From contig NC_135259.1 of NCBI RefSeq assembly GCF_964204865.1, positions 17,308,974 to 17,372,973 on the forward strand: a DNA stretch of 64,000 nucleotides, written 5' to 3'. The notes beneath the pieces are model-generated. The model saw only the letters and a program-made list of their open reading frames with translations. It had not been told where the DNA came from and did no database searches. The translations under genes and the position numbers were made by a program. The stretch comes from Styela clava (Eukaryota > Chordata > Ascidiacea > Stolidobranchia > Styelidae). Positions 1 through 11,060 of the stretch are shown piece after piece; the stretch's first letter is position 1; every line of letters begins with the position of its first letter.

Positions 1-927
1 TATGCTATTAGTCGTACAATAGTGATTCCTTGGCTTTCTTTACCTAAATAGTTTTGAGAGCAATTTAGAACAATTCCAGGGTGACCGTACCCGTGACCCT
101 GGCCTCTCAAAACAAAAACAGAATTTATATGAATAAATACAAATAAAAATACAATTTTGTATTAGATAGCAGAGACTTCTGTGTCCACGATTGTTGTCAA
201 ATACCAAATAAAAGTTATATATGCGTATGAAATGAACCTAATTTTTTATCGCCTTCAATTCAAACTGTAATTACTGCCTTATTATCCAATCAGCTTTAAT
301 TGAGAGATTGATCTTTTAATTTGCTCGACAAACACGCTCGCATTCATTTTTAACAAAGAGTTATATATGTGCACAAGTTAAAGTTTTCGGATACCTTCAG
401 TCGGTTGTTTGAAATGATTGCAGACCTTTGACTAGTTATTTTGAATGGCAAATTTGATTTTATATTATCATGAGTAACTGTAAATTACACCAAAAATTTA
501 ATGATTTTATGAATACTCTTAAACACACTCACATTTTCATTAACTTCAATTAATATCTAACCAGGACATTGATACTGGGATTCAACAAAATTATCCAAGA
601 GTCACAGAAACGGTAACAACACCAATAAACTTGCTTTTGTTCTTTTCATTTCGAAAGTTATCGGTGTTTTATCGGATAAATTTCTAATCACATCCTTTTC
701 CTATTAATCATCAACATTAAAACTTTTTTGGTGACATTTTTATGATTTTAGCATGATTATTTTCTTCATGCATACGGGATTTAATTTTTTAACCAGTCAT
801 ATTATTGGCATAAAGATTTTTTTTTGAGAGTTCATGTTTTTATTTTTGATATGTTTTGCCTCTCATTCTAATATTTATCTACAGATGCATCTACACATTA
901 TTTGTTAAAATGTTAAATTTTCCCAAT
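1..927. other. AT-rich non-coding stretch
   Basis: No reading frame with splice borders that I would defend. The only structure noticed is a short GC-rich hairpin near 77-103, with 7-bp arms CCAGGGT and ACCCTGG. Because the receptor gene to the right lacks its 5' exons in this window, this stretch may be intron of that gene. Confidence 0.5.
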
Positions 928-1131
928 TTATAGTTCAAATATTAGTTTAATACCTAATCCCTGCAACCGTCCAAGTGCTCTCTGGTACTCTACTGTTTCC
1001 TGAAGAGTCTCCATGGGATTGTTCCAGGTACTTACTATATCCCTGTAGTGGAACAAAAACAGTGCATATACTTTAGATTTTTCTCTCAGTATTCTCTTAA
1101 TTTTGTTGAGGACTTGTCGCCTTGCTTCAAA
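928..1131 (-). CDS. Terminal exon of an unidentified minus-strand gene
   Basis: Read on the minus strand, an acceptor (actgtag) at 1132 is followed by 67 open codons ending in TAA at 928-930. In-frame TAG lies directly upstream of the exon, so the reading frame needs the splice. The peptide is charged and looks helical: it starts FEARRQVLNKIKR, contains ALFLFHYRDIVSTWNNP and METLQETVEYQRALGRLQ, and ends KLIFEL. Its composition is less AT-rich than the flanks, as expected for coding DNA. I do not recognise the family. No upstream exons were found between 1132 and 1966, so it could be a nested gene in an intron of the receptor gene or an isolated exon fragment. A translated search with these 67 codons would settle it. 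Confidence 0.45.
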   Translation of the reverse strand, partial: FEARRQVLNKIKRILREKSKVYALFLFHYRDIVSTWNNPMETLQETVEYQRALGRLQGLGIKLIFEL

Positions 1132-1966
1132 CTACAGTAAATAACCCTCACTAGTATATCCATATTAATATTTCGAAGATATACAATAATGAGAGAGTTT
1201 GAAATACAATTCAGGGGGGAAAGGGGTAAGGATTCTTATTTCGTTTATATATCCAATTAGTGGAACTTCCATTATTTCATGTAAATTTGAAATAATCTCT
1301 TTCTATATCAAGATCCGGGGCATTAATTTTATTTTTCAAAACCCAACTAAAACCAACTTCACACAGGAGCTCAATTTTGACTCTATTTTTTATTTTCCCA
1401 TGTCATCATTTTTTTATTTTTCTGTTTTTCGACTAAACATACGAAACATGCTTGGTAATTTAAGTTTAAAATTTCAGCTAACACATAAGGATAGATTGTA
1501 TTTGTTAGGGGTAAGTATAACAAGGTGGCATGATTGTCGTTGGTGATAATTAATGCGTCAAACTTGTTTGATATGCTTGAAAATAGTACTTTACATTACT
1601 TGTATTGAAAGGTATGCCACAATACAGAAATCAAAAACTAAATCTTTCATTCGTTCATTTATGCAGTTTTGTAGAATAAAAACCAGATAAAACCAGTTGA
1701 AACCGCCTGATTTAGAATTTAGACTAGGAGTACCATAATTCCTCGGTTCACTCAATGCATTTGACTACGGATTTAATTTGAATATGATAAGTATTAACAT
1801 TAGATTAGATTTTCAATTATTCCTTTTGCATCGCACAATATGACATCTCTAGGCATTCTGTTCATGATATTATCTTACCCTATACATACCAAGTCACTTG
1901 GAATACTATACCTACAGACAACAGGTGAAATTCAAATCTCATCTCTGTCATATTTTTTTCTTACAG
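1132..1966. other. Non-coding stretch before first receptor exon
   Basis: No coding exon supported. It ends in a good polypyrimidine tract and acceptor (tttttttcttacag) that opens the first receptor exon at 1967, so it is read as intron. Confidence 0.5.
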
Positions 1967-2983
1967 GATCCATTTGACAGAATTCTGGTTGTCTGTGACC
2001 CCGGAAGTTTGGCGCTGATGATATGCTCCCAAGCTTATCTCGCTATTCTAGCTCTCATTGCCTTCATTCTTGCTTTCCGGGCAAGGAAGCTTCCGGAAAA
2101 CTTCAATGAAGCGAAATTTATAACGTTTTCAATGTTGATTTTCTTCATCGTTTGGTTGTCCTTCATACCCGCGTATTTAAGCACAACAGGTAACTTTTTT
2201 CTAATACTGTAAAAGATAGCAAAGAAATATAAGAATCGGTGGTTTACCAGGAACAAATTTTCGATTCGAATCTATTTTGAGAAACTCTCATATTTCCTTT
2301 CTGCTAATCGATTTTGTAAAGTTCATCAGAGGAACCCTATGGGCATATTATAAGTTGATTCTAAATTGTCTGTCGCAAAAGACTCAACTTATTGAAAGTG
2401 CCTATTACTTTCATACCATACACTCGTCAAAAAAACTATAGAAAACATAGTAGAATAGATAGGACATACAATTATAACATATTTCTAGGCTGCGTTGCAA
2501 TATTTTCAATGTTTATCTTATTGTCTAATTATACCCAAATGTCTATCGGAAACATAATTTATGGGGAAATAAACAAAATTATTGAAATTGATGATTCTTA
2601 GAAAAAATGCAAACAGTGTCTACAGATCATAAAAGTTTTTTTTACATATATGGATGTTTGACCAAAAGTTGACTTTAGTATTTTTTTTAGGTGTGATGAA
2701 GACGGCTGTTTATTGTATTGGAATACTTGCTTCCACGTTTGGAATACTTGGTTGCATATTCTTCCCCAAACTTTATATCATATTAATTTCTCCAGAGAGA
2801 AATACTACAGAGGTGAGATCTTTCATATCTTTGCATTATCACCCAATATGAGATGTAAAGTTTTTAACAGTAAATCGCAAAACATTATAATTACATTCTC
2901 CGATAATGATTTACGGAGTTCTCTTACTTTGTTTTCTTGATTCATTACTTATCGATTTTTATCGGTGAGTATGTTGATAGGTA

Positions 2984-3020
<37 letters not shown>

Positions 3021-6000
3021 ATGTCTGTATGTCTGTTAGATGCACGCGATATCTCACGAAAGCGAGATTGCATCTGCTCCAGATTTTGCATGTGCGTTCA
3101 TCTTATCTCGGACCAGAAGCCTATTGATTTTGGGCGAATTATGTCGTATAATTAGCGAGCTATTAATTAATTAGTGATGGGACACAAGATGTCACTATGG
3201 AGTAAGAGCGCTGTTTAGGGGATCCCCTAACTTTCGATCGATAAGTCTTCGGTCTCTGACCGATATTCTCGTATTTGTTATTGATTCAGGCCATACAAAA
3301 ACAATTAAGTCTTATTCTTACTAAAAATTAAACGAGAATATCGGTCAGAGACCGAAGACTTATCGATCGAAAGTTAGGGGATCCCCAAAACAGTGCTCTT
3401 ACTTCATAGTGACACCTTGTGTCCCATCACTAATTAATCAATAACTCGCTAATTATATGACATAATTCGCCCAAAATCAATAGGCTTCTGGTCCGAGATA
3501 AGATGAACGCACATGCAAAATCTGGAGCAGATGCAATCTCGCTTTCGTGAGATATCGCGTGCATCTAACAGACAAACAGACAAACAGACATACAGACATA
3601 CAGACATACAGACAAATACCTATCAACATACTTACCAATTAAAATCGATAAGTAATAATAAACCGTTGATATGTACGATTAATATACGAATATACTCGGA
3701 CACTTAACTATAGCTATGTTTATAGAAAATTTTATACGTCTTCCCACCAATAGCCAATTCATTTACGGAAGATCAGAGAATACATTTTCTCATTTTACGC
3801 TTTGTTTATTTCAGAGAGTACGAATGAACACTGTAACTCACGCATTCCGTTCAGCATCGAGATCAGTTATTTATCAGATCAACACACAGAAACAAAGTAA
3901 TGGGACAGATTCAACATCTGCAGATTGTAAGTTTCAAACCTATTTCAAACAAACATTTTTTTCAAATTTTTCTGAAGTCAATAAAAGAAATGGTGGAACT
4001 GTGTTTAACAAACGCGTTTTGAAATATTTTGTAAAGCGTTTCGCATTAAGATTCATTGTCTTTCAAATATTTTCTTCCCAATATGACGCGGTAAAGATTC
4101 AGAATGCATTAATAATTAATCGGATCATTTTAAATATAAATCTGTACGATTTGGATTGAAAAAAAAATGCAAAAATACTTTTAGAAAGTATTGTATGCTT
4201 ATAAAGTATAAATATTTGTGATTTTCCGTACAAACGTCATCGGCATTTTGAAGTTTGCGGATTAGTTCAAAGTTGAGTTTCAGCAAAATACAATTTAAGT
4301 CAAACTACTCCTTTACTAAAATCTGAAAAATTAAAATTTGTGTATAAGCCAATTTTACGCCAGTATTATTTGAGCATAGCCCAACTCAAATTTATATTTT
4401 TTTTGTTCAAAACTAAACTCAATTATTATTTTTAGCGCGACTTCGAACAGAATTAGATTCTACAATTTCAAAGTCGAGATCTACACCTTACACACCGTCC
4501 CCGTGTCTTTCAAGAGCAAAGAGGGTTAGTTTCGTTTTTATACCTATTTCATGTTATTTTTGTCTGAATAAGGATTCAAATTGGTTGAACTAGTTTTGAA
4601 TCGGCACCAATTGGCACTTCATATTTGAAAACGATTGTCGAAGTTTTAGCAGAAATACAAGGCAAATACCAAACCCACTTGTGAGTTACATGATTGTTCT
4701 GAAGATTACTAAAATACGAATAGAAGTTTGGGCGTTAAATTTGTAATTCATTAATCATTCTTGTACAAAGTGAGTTATCGACAACCAACATTAGCAAAGT
4801 TATGAATGTATTTTTACAGAGCTGTTAAAATTTGAAACGTTTAATTTGGTTTAATATTTTACACGAGATTTCCATATTTAGCAGGCCACGTGCGACGATT
4901 CAAAGAAACGAACTCCTGCTTCAAAGTGGAGATCAGCAGTTAAGAAAAACAAAGAGTACAGCATAGAAATTAATGGCAAAATGACGTCATCAGTGACGTC
5001 ACCTGCAAGGTGCACATATCAAATTCAACTACAACCTAATATAATTGGCAGTGAAATAATAAATGTATTTCTCATATTTTGACTATTGGAGCGCCCACCC
5101 ATCTCCGATGAAATAATGGAAATTGCATTTCGCGCACCTTAATAATTTTCTCGGAAAACGCTCTTAATGCCCCTTTCAATCCAATTTCTTTCTTATAATC
5201 TGCGATCCCCGTGAAACAGTGTATTCTATGTTTCTTCAGAAAAAATAGCGGGAAAGAAAAAGAACAGGTGAAATCACGTTTCGACGTTACATTACAAGTT
5301 AATATCGCACCAGATTCAGAAGAGACTTCGTCCGAAGTTGAAACACCAAAGTACGTATATTGCAATGATATTGGTAGTTTATTCTCCTGAGATGTAGCTG
5401 TCTAGCTTATCTTAAGTCTAACTTTTTCATAAATGATGACGTCATATTCTATATCATGACGTCATATTTTATTATAACGTCGCTCCTTGTAAAAATTTTT
5501 CCTGCAAACTCAATTAAATATTTTAAAGCTGTTATCTATTTCGAAGCTCTGTTTTGAATTTAAATATGAAGTCACGTTTTATAGCATGACGTCATGATTT
5601 ATCATAACGTCACGCTTTAAGAATTTTTTTATGCATTATCACCTCCGCTTTCATCATGTTCTAAAATAAGGTAATGTTTTATATTGTCTTATGCCCGATT
5701 TCTGTAGGCTAATTTTTTTAATTTGGTACAAATAGAAAACGAGGGAGGGTTTTTGTGAAAAATACTTGTCATTAGCACAATCACTGCTAGGTACAAATTA
5801 CCTGATTTGCTGCTGTAAGTTGTATTTGATTATGGTGATGCAATCATTTGCATATTCATCAACGATTCAGCAACAATTTTCATTTTCAATCATGACTGCT
5901 TAAATGCTTATTGTGCATGAAACAGCTGCGTAATTGCTATAAAAAGAAAAGAAATATTTAGGAGTTGTTCTTTAATTTATAATGAAATTCAGATTATGAT

Positions 6001-7660
6001 ATCATATTGAACCATATAACCAAGTATATACATGTATTACTAGTCATTATTAGATAATTCATTAAATTACTGTTGCTCTAAGTCCGACCCATTCTGTATA
6101 ATAATTTATTTAAATTACATGGTGCAAAGAAACATAAACAAAATCCTTACCCTTCGAAACCACGAGATGAAACAGACATTAAAATATTATCGGAAATTTG
6201 GATTACTGTTGTCAGATTTATTATTCTTTTCTCTGCTACAAACTTTACAGGCGCATTTATATTCAAAACCGAAACAATCGTAGTCGGCATTTGAGGACGC
6301 TCAGCTGAAATAAATTACCTAGTAAGGACATTGAGCATGTTTGATAAAATCATTCATCAATTCATTATCTCAAAATAATACAAATTTTGAAAGAACTAAC
6401 TATTGGTGTCGGAATCATTGCATGCTTGGGCTATTATTCATTTTATTGGGTGATTCCTCATTTTCAAGGTTTTAAAAAGCTAATATGGGGTGTACTAGGT
6501 CACTGTGTATTGCACTGCAAGTCCTTTCGCCTTTTTCACTTTTTACTTCGGATCCGTATGTGTCAGTATTATAAAAATAAATAAAAAATAACACAACCTC
6601 CTTCAACGAAATAGCTAGTACTTATATTTCTCAGCTTTTGTTACATCATAGTTGAACGGCTTCAGACAAAACAAGATATGGCTTAATCAAATAGCGCACC
6701 AACTTGACTTACATTCACAAACGTTTTGTAATATTTCATTTTTTCAATTTCATGCGTATTGTCAACGACTATGTATGGTTTTGAATTCATCTTTATATAT
6801 GACTAAACCCTTCTTTGTGATAATTTAAATTCATAGTTGAGTTACGCCGGAATTACATTTCATTTTATGCGGCCTTTTTAAGTTATGGCTAATGCTTATC
6901 ATCTTCTACAACTGTTCTACTGTTATAGGACCCCTTTCACTTATTCAATATCATCGTTTACTCTTTTTGGTGAACCTTTTTTCCTGGCTACAAACTTATT
7001 TTTTTGATTTCATTTCTTCTCATTTTAATTTTTTATTAATAGCAACGTTGCGGAGTAACATGCGGAATCCGTGTTGCAATACTTTACATAATTAAGCAAA
7101 ATAATTTGAGAATCAATGTTTCTGGTTATGATAAATGAATTTCTATGTAGAATACAGAAAATCTACGTCTAAAAAACACGTATGTCAAAACTTTATGAAG
7201 TTTTTACAAACATAATTTTACCATAATAATTAAGAAAATATCCGTTTCATGACAAATTCACATTTTTCAATAAGTTTATTAGTATTTAACCAATTGTTTA
7301 AATTTTGGTATTATCTGGTTTTTTTTTAGGATTTAGTTTTTGATTATACGCTTCGGTGTCGCCACAATTCCATTTTATCAAATATCATTTTAATAATCTA
7401 ATCCACCTTTCAGAAGCGAGGACAAAATGCTTTCCGAGACAGACGAACAGAGCACAGACGAACACGAAGTCAAGCACAACAAAAAGAAAAACTATCAAAG
7501 AATTCCATTGAGTGAAACGTCGGATACCGGAAGTCGAAATTCTTTAAAAAAATCGGAAAGTTTCAATTTTTTCGCCAAACATATTCAAAGTGACGTCATA
7601 AACGATAACACGACAAATAAATTGAACGTTTATCATCACACAAGATCGTCGTCTGCGTGA
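1967..7660 (+). CDS. CaSR-like: Extracellular calcium-sensing receptor-like class C GPCR, 3' part (TM5 to C-terminus)
   Basis: Class C GPCR; calcium-sensing receptors bind extracellular Ca2+ in an N-terminal Venus-flytrap domain and signal through G proteins at the plasma membrane. Only the 3' end is in the window. Seven exons fit with GT..AG borders and unbroken phase: 1967-2189, 2691-2812, 3815-3926, 4436-4524, 4882-5009, 5240-5350 and 7414-7660. They total 1032 nt, or 343 residues plus a TGA stop at 7658-7660. The first exon carries TM5, the hallmark [17 protein letters not shown] and TM6 ([13 protein letters not shown]). The second carries TM7 ([22 protein letters not shown]) and the start of the tail, ending NTTE; the third continues with [10 protein letters not shown]. 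The motif match is closer to vertebrate calcium-sensing receptors than to metabotropic glutamate receptors. The tail of about 235 residues is Ser/Lys-rich and ends SSSA. The Venus-flytrap, Cys-rich and TM1-TM4 exons must lie left of the window, or the gene is truncated. The identity of the TM exons is firm; the last tail exons rest on phase and splice sites. Confidence 0.85.
2946..3657. repeat. Large inverted repeat (two head-to-head copies of a dispersed element)
   Basis: Left arm about 2946-3271 and right arm about 3332-3657 are near-perfect reverse complements of about 325 bp around a spacer of about 60 bp. Each arm contains a CTGT/CAGA microsatellite (2987-3037 on the left), an inner end reading GACCGATATTCTCG, and an outer end ACTTATCGATTTT. 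It lies in the intron between the TM7 exon and the first tail exon of the receptor gene. Single copies of the arm occur at 23773-24073, 24074-24320 (partial), 37384-37625, 47937-48175 and 56198-56504, so this is a mobile or dispersed repeat present here twice in opposite orientation. Confidence 0.8.
5437..5594. promoter_or_regulatory. Cluster of CRE palindromes (TGACGTCA)
   Basis: Full TGACGTCA palindromes occur at 5437-5444, 5457-5464 and 5587-5594 in the receptor intron. Further copies lie at 4982-4989 and 4994-5001 inside a tail exon and at 7591-7598 in the last exon. CREB/ATF proteins bind this octamer. Clustering is seen directly; regulatory use is inferred. Local duplication explains part of it, since the two intronic stretches around 5440 and 5580 resemble each other. 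Confidence 0.35.
5595..7413. other. Long last intron of the receptor gene
   Basis: AT-rich intron sequence between the donor at 5351 and the acceptor at 7411-7413. It holds a 65-codon open stretch at 6387-6584 with a non-ATG start and a hydrophobic start, and a 67-codon stretch at 6892-7095. Neither has recognisable features, and both are taken as chance. Confidence 0.6.
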
Positions 7661-7704
7661 TTTTGCCGTCAAATCTCAATTTCTATTTTTTGAGGGTTTT
7701 GCAC

Positions 7705-7710
7705 ATTAAA
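7705..7710 (+). terminator. Possible polyadenylation signal (ATTAAA) of the receptor gene
   Basis: The ATTAAA variant lies 45 bp after the receptor stop codon. No canonical AATAAA was seen closer. Position fits; there is no transcript evidence. Confidence 0.3.
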
Positions 7711-8722
7711 TCCTCAGAGCAAGTGTGCCAGAAATACATTTCACATTGACTAACGTTTCAACCTGGTCCTTAATTGTTTCCAATCTAAAATATTACCATA
7801 TTTCAGTGAATTTATCACAGTATTCGGATTTGTCGGCCATTCCTCTCATTTTGTTCTTTTTTGGATTTTACATACAGAATTTCTGAACAAGTACGGCAGC
7901 AGTAAATTTCACATTGACCGGCATTCTAATTTGACCCCTAGTTTTTCCAGCTTACATTATCGGCAAAATTTCAATGACTTTTTTAAATACAGTAGTCAGA
8001 TTTGATCGCCATATTGCATATAATTTAAAATGTGAATGAAATATGGGGAAATTCAATGAAATATATTACCCATTCGAGTCACTGTATGAGATGATATTTA
8101 TCGCCTCTATTTTTAATGTAATTTACTTTTTTTTATCATTTGTTTTTGTTTTCATTTTTTGATTTTTAAACCTAATTTAAACTGAGGCTATTAGGATATC
8201 CACACAGTGGAATACTAATTCTATTTGGCTAGTTAGGGGAACGTTTTTGACTTTTGAATTCCTTGACACGATGAGCAGTGTTATTTTTTTATTCAAAAAG
8301 ATAGAAATTTTGGGGGGTGGACAACGTTCCCTCTAAGAGCTTGCTTAGTTGCGCGGAATAGAAGGCCATGTGAGCTCCCAAAAAAAAAAACGTCTGCGCG
8401 GAACATCAAAAACAATAGAAAAGAACACAACATTTTGAACGAACCAAGAATTTATTTATAAACTCCAGTGCTTGGTAGAACGAAATTACTGCGCGGGGAT
8501 TACGAGTATACGTATTCGAGGCGAGATTTACGGTAACTACTCGTCACATGCCTTCCTGAAGGTACACCTGCAAAATTTTCGATTGAATAAATGTTGCTAT
8601 TAGAGCCATCCACATGAAGCGGAAGCTTTCATGTCTTCGAATACCTATCTGCAGCAAGTCAAGACTATTTTATGAGATTTTTGTCATCCTTATCAGCAAC
8701 CAATGAGATGTGGAGAGCTATT
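7711..8722. other. Intergenic, no gene seen
   Basis: No coding exon supported. The stretch 8336-8540 has a GC-richer patch resembling decayed hAT-type repeat. Confidence 0.5.
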
Positions 8723-8731
8723 ATATCCTGA

Positions 8732-8918
8732 GGTTCCATTACATTTGAACCCACGTACAGTTGAACCCGTAATTTGAACCCACGACAATTGCACCTGCAT
8801 ACTATTGCATCTATGGGGAAACAATTTTACGTTTGTTTGAACCCATACTAGCACCCTCATATATATTGAACCCGCGAATATACGGGTGCAAATGTATGGG
8901 TTCAAATGCACGGTCACC
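8732..8918. mobile_element. Small MULE-like MITE with 9-10 bp target-site duplication
   Basis: The ends are inverted: GGTTCCATTACATTTGAACC on the left, and the reverse complement of the right end reads GGTGACCGTGCATTTGAACC. The element is flanked on both sides by ATATCCTGAG (8723-8732 and 8919-8928), a 9- or 10-bp target duplication, since one base can belong to either. The inside contains further TTGAACCC copies in both orientations. Target duplications of 9-10 bp are typical of Mutator-like elements. It is non-coding and about 187 bp. Confidence 0.75.
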
Positions 8919-9323
8919 ATATCCTGAGTAAAGCTGATGATCTGAGATTTGAACTCGAGAAATTAAATGCAACTTGCATAAAGCTGAGATTGATTTTTCA
9001 TCTAGTGCGTCCCCGCGATTATCCATGTTGTTACAAATAAAACACCAGAACTTCACTCGACAGTTATTTCATGATCTGTCTTTTTGTTATCACTTGTGTA
9101 AATTTTATTTTTCAAATTTTGTTAAAAATCAATGCCACTGCACCGCAAACTTTTTTAAGGTTTTTTTTACTGCTCAATATTTATTTTGTGATTTCGACTT
9201 TAATTTGTAAAATAAAGTTTCGCTATGCAATCAATACTTTGTCAGAATTGAAGCAGAAATATTGGGTGGGCCTTGCCCACTTCAGGAGGTACATCTCTTT
9301 TTTTGCGTGTGATTAAATCGCCT
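8919..9323. other. Intergenic, no gene seen
   Basis: AT-rich; short open frames overlap in several frames and show no splice-bounded coding character. Confidence 0.4.
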
Positions 9324-9554
9324 GGTACTCCCGAAGTATTTGAACCAAGATGGTGGACACCGGAACGTAGTATGTGTACCAGGTCAGGGTTAGCCATAAT
9401 TCCTGGTACAAATACTATGAGAGTCACCTGGCTAGTCCCTGAACTCGTAATAGAAATAAAATAAGAAAAATTGAAATAAAATTATGGCCCAACCCTAACG
9501 TGGTACACATACTACATTCCGGTGTCCGCCATCTTGGTTCGCATAATACGTACC
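9324..9554. mobile_element. Palindromic MITE family P (full-length copy)
   Basis: About 230 bp and almost fully self-complementary. Arms run GGTACTCCCGAAGT, then AACCAAGATGG, then a TGTACCAGG-TTAGGG-like stretch, a central CTCGTAATAGAA, and back. This is the best single copy of a family with about 17 members in this window. No protein-coding capacity. Confidence 0.8.
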
Positions 9555-10769
9555 AACAATTATGTTGAACTGGGAGGATTTGAGTTCTTCTTAATTCAAT
9601 AAATCGCTCCGTTGAAGCGGCTGCTGTTACATTAGAAATATGCTGACAAGTTTTACCCAGCTTTGTCGTCCATCGTGAGTCCATTTCATACCATAGCCAA
9701 GTAAAATTACCTGATGATGAATATTGTGGTATAAATTGTAAGTCTTTGATGTTGATTATGTGTAATTGATAACCATAATATTTTGATAGTTTTAAAAACG
9801 ACCGTGCTATTTGGCACGAATGCTCCACCTAAACACTCTGTTATAAACAATATAATTGGTTGTATACTGATCCAGCAGTAATTTAATAGGATTTTCAGCA
9901 TGCATTTTATAGAACTGTGGAGGAATTCCGACCTATTGCTAGGGTGACGTCGTGAAAAGCGATGACCCAACTGAGTTGACGTCGAATTTATAGTACTGGG
10001 TTCTACTCCCGCGATTGTTATTTTTTATTAATAAGGGATAGTTCAAAGACTTAGTTGGAATTAAGACGTAACACACTCCGTAAAACCTTCCTGTTATAAA
10101 AAAGAGTTCATTGCACGTCATCTTCGTAAGTTCGTAAAGATATTAAAAGTCATTCGTAATCACAAATCTGGACGTTTTAGTTCATTCGCTTCTTCTTACT
10201 TTTGTTTCCATCTTCGTGTGCTTGATGGTCTTAGCTTCTGAGTTTCTTCTAAATAGTTAAAAAAAATTCATACCTATCACATAGAAAGGAACGTTAGATA
10301 TACAACTCAATCATATTAAGAATCGCGGCCTTTCGGACAAAAGTCCGAAAATAGCAGGGAAATCTGAGAAATCCTTTCATACGATGACTTTTTATCATAT
10401 ATAATCTTCTTTGAGCTCCTTTGAGTGATTGATTCGCCGAAACCATACCACACGACAATAACAATAATAGAAAACTGAGAACTATAATTGGATATTAAAG
10501 CCTATAGTGTCGCCACTAAATAGGAATGGTTGACTCCCAGCGGCTTCCATTCTCCAGTAAAACTGTGTGCTTACTTTTTTCTCGTAATTTGTGTTCGATC
10601 AATTTTTACTTGTTCAAAAAATAAAACTTAATTTGACTTGTAATAAATAAATCCATAATCTGGGAGAGTATAATATCATCCATGCGCATTATGACGCAAG
10701 TATGCGAGGACTAGGAAAATGAAAGACCAATCCCATGTCTTCAAGAACTGTACCACACTAGATGGCCGT
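9555..10769. other. Intergenic, no gene seen
   Basis: Open frames on the minus strand at 9424-9828 and 9707-9970 overlap each other and the MITE. They contain MITE-derived codons and are not accepted as genes. No other structure recognised. Confidence 0.4.
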
Positions 10770-11060
10770 TTTCACGTGCAGTACAAGTGTAGTACAAAGA
10801 CTAATGTGGAACAAATATCGGGCAAGTGTGAGACAAACAGTACATTTCGACAAAATAGGTGCCTAAACTGTCGTGTATGCTTGACCCACTCCTCCACTTG
10901 GTATTCGCTTTTACGTATATATATTACAAGTGTGAGACAAGTAAGGCAAATATGGAAGAAGTATGGTACAGATATGAGACATGCGCGGCAAGTACAAGAC
11001 AAATGGGACAAGTCCGGCATTTCAAGCAATTTTACAAGTAGGACAGCGGGCAAATTGAGG
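10770..11060. repeat. Degenerate tandem repeat with ~10-bp period
   Basis: The + strand repeats a decayed unit near GGRACAARTR about every 10 bases. Clear runs are at 10940-11030, for example AGACAAGTAA, GGCAAATATG, GAAGAAGTAT, then CGGCAAGTAC, AAGACAAATG, GGACAAGTCC. Weaker units occur from 10770 to 10860. Because the unit is stop-poor, both strands stay open for over 400 bases (10719-11192 + and 10772-11185 -), which mimics a gene. Confidence 0.5.

Noticed and set aside
2987-3640. CRISPR-like repeats (CTGT/CAGA units)
   Set aside because: Simple microsatellite inside a dispersed eukaryotic repeat; no spacers.
6387-6584. Hydrophobic 65-codon open frame in the receptor intron
   Set aside because: No ATG start, within a well-bounded intron, no paralogue recognised.
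9424-9970. Minus-strand 134- and 87-codon frames
   Set aside because: Overlap each other and include MITE-derived sequence.
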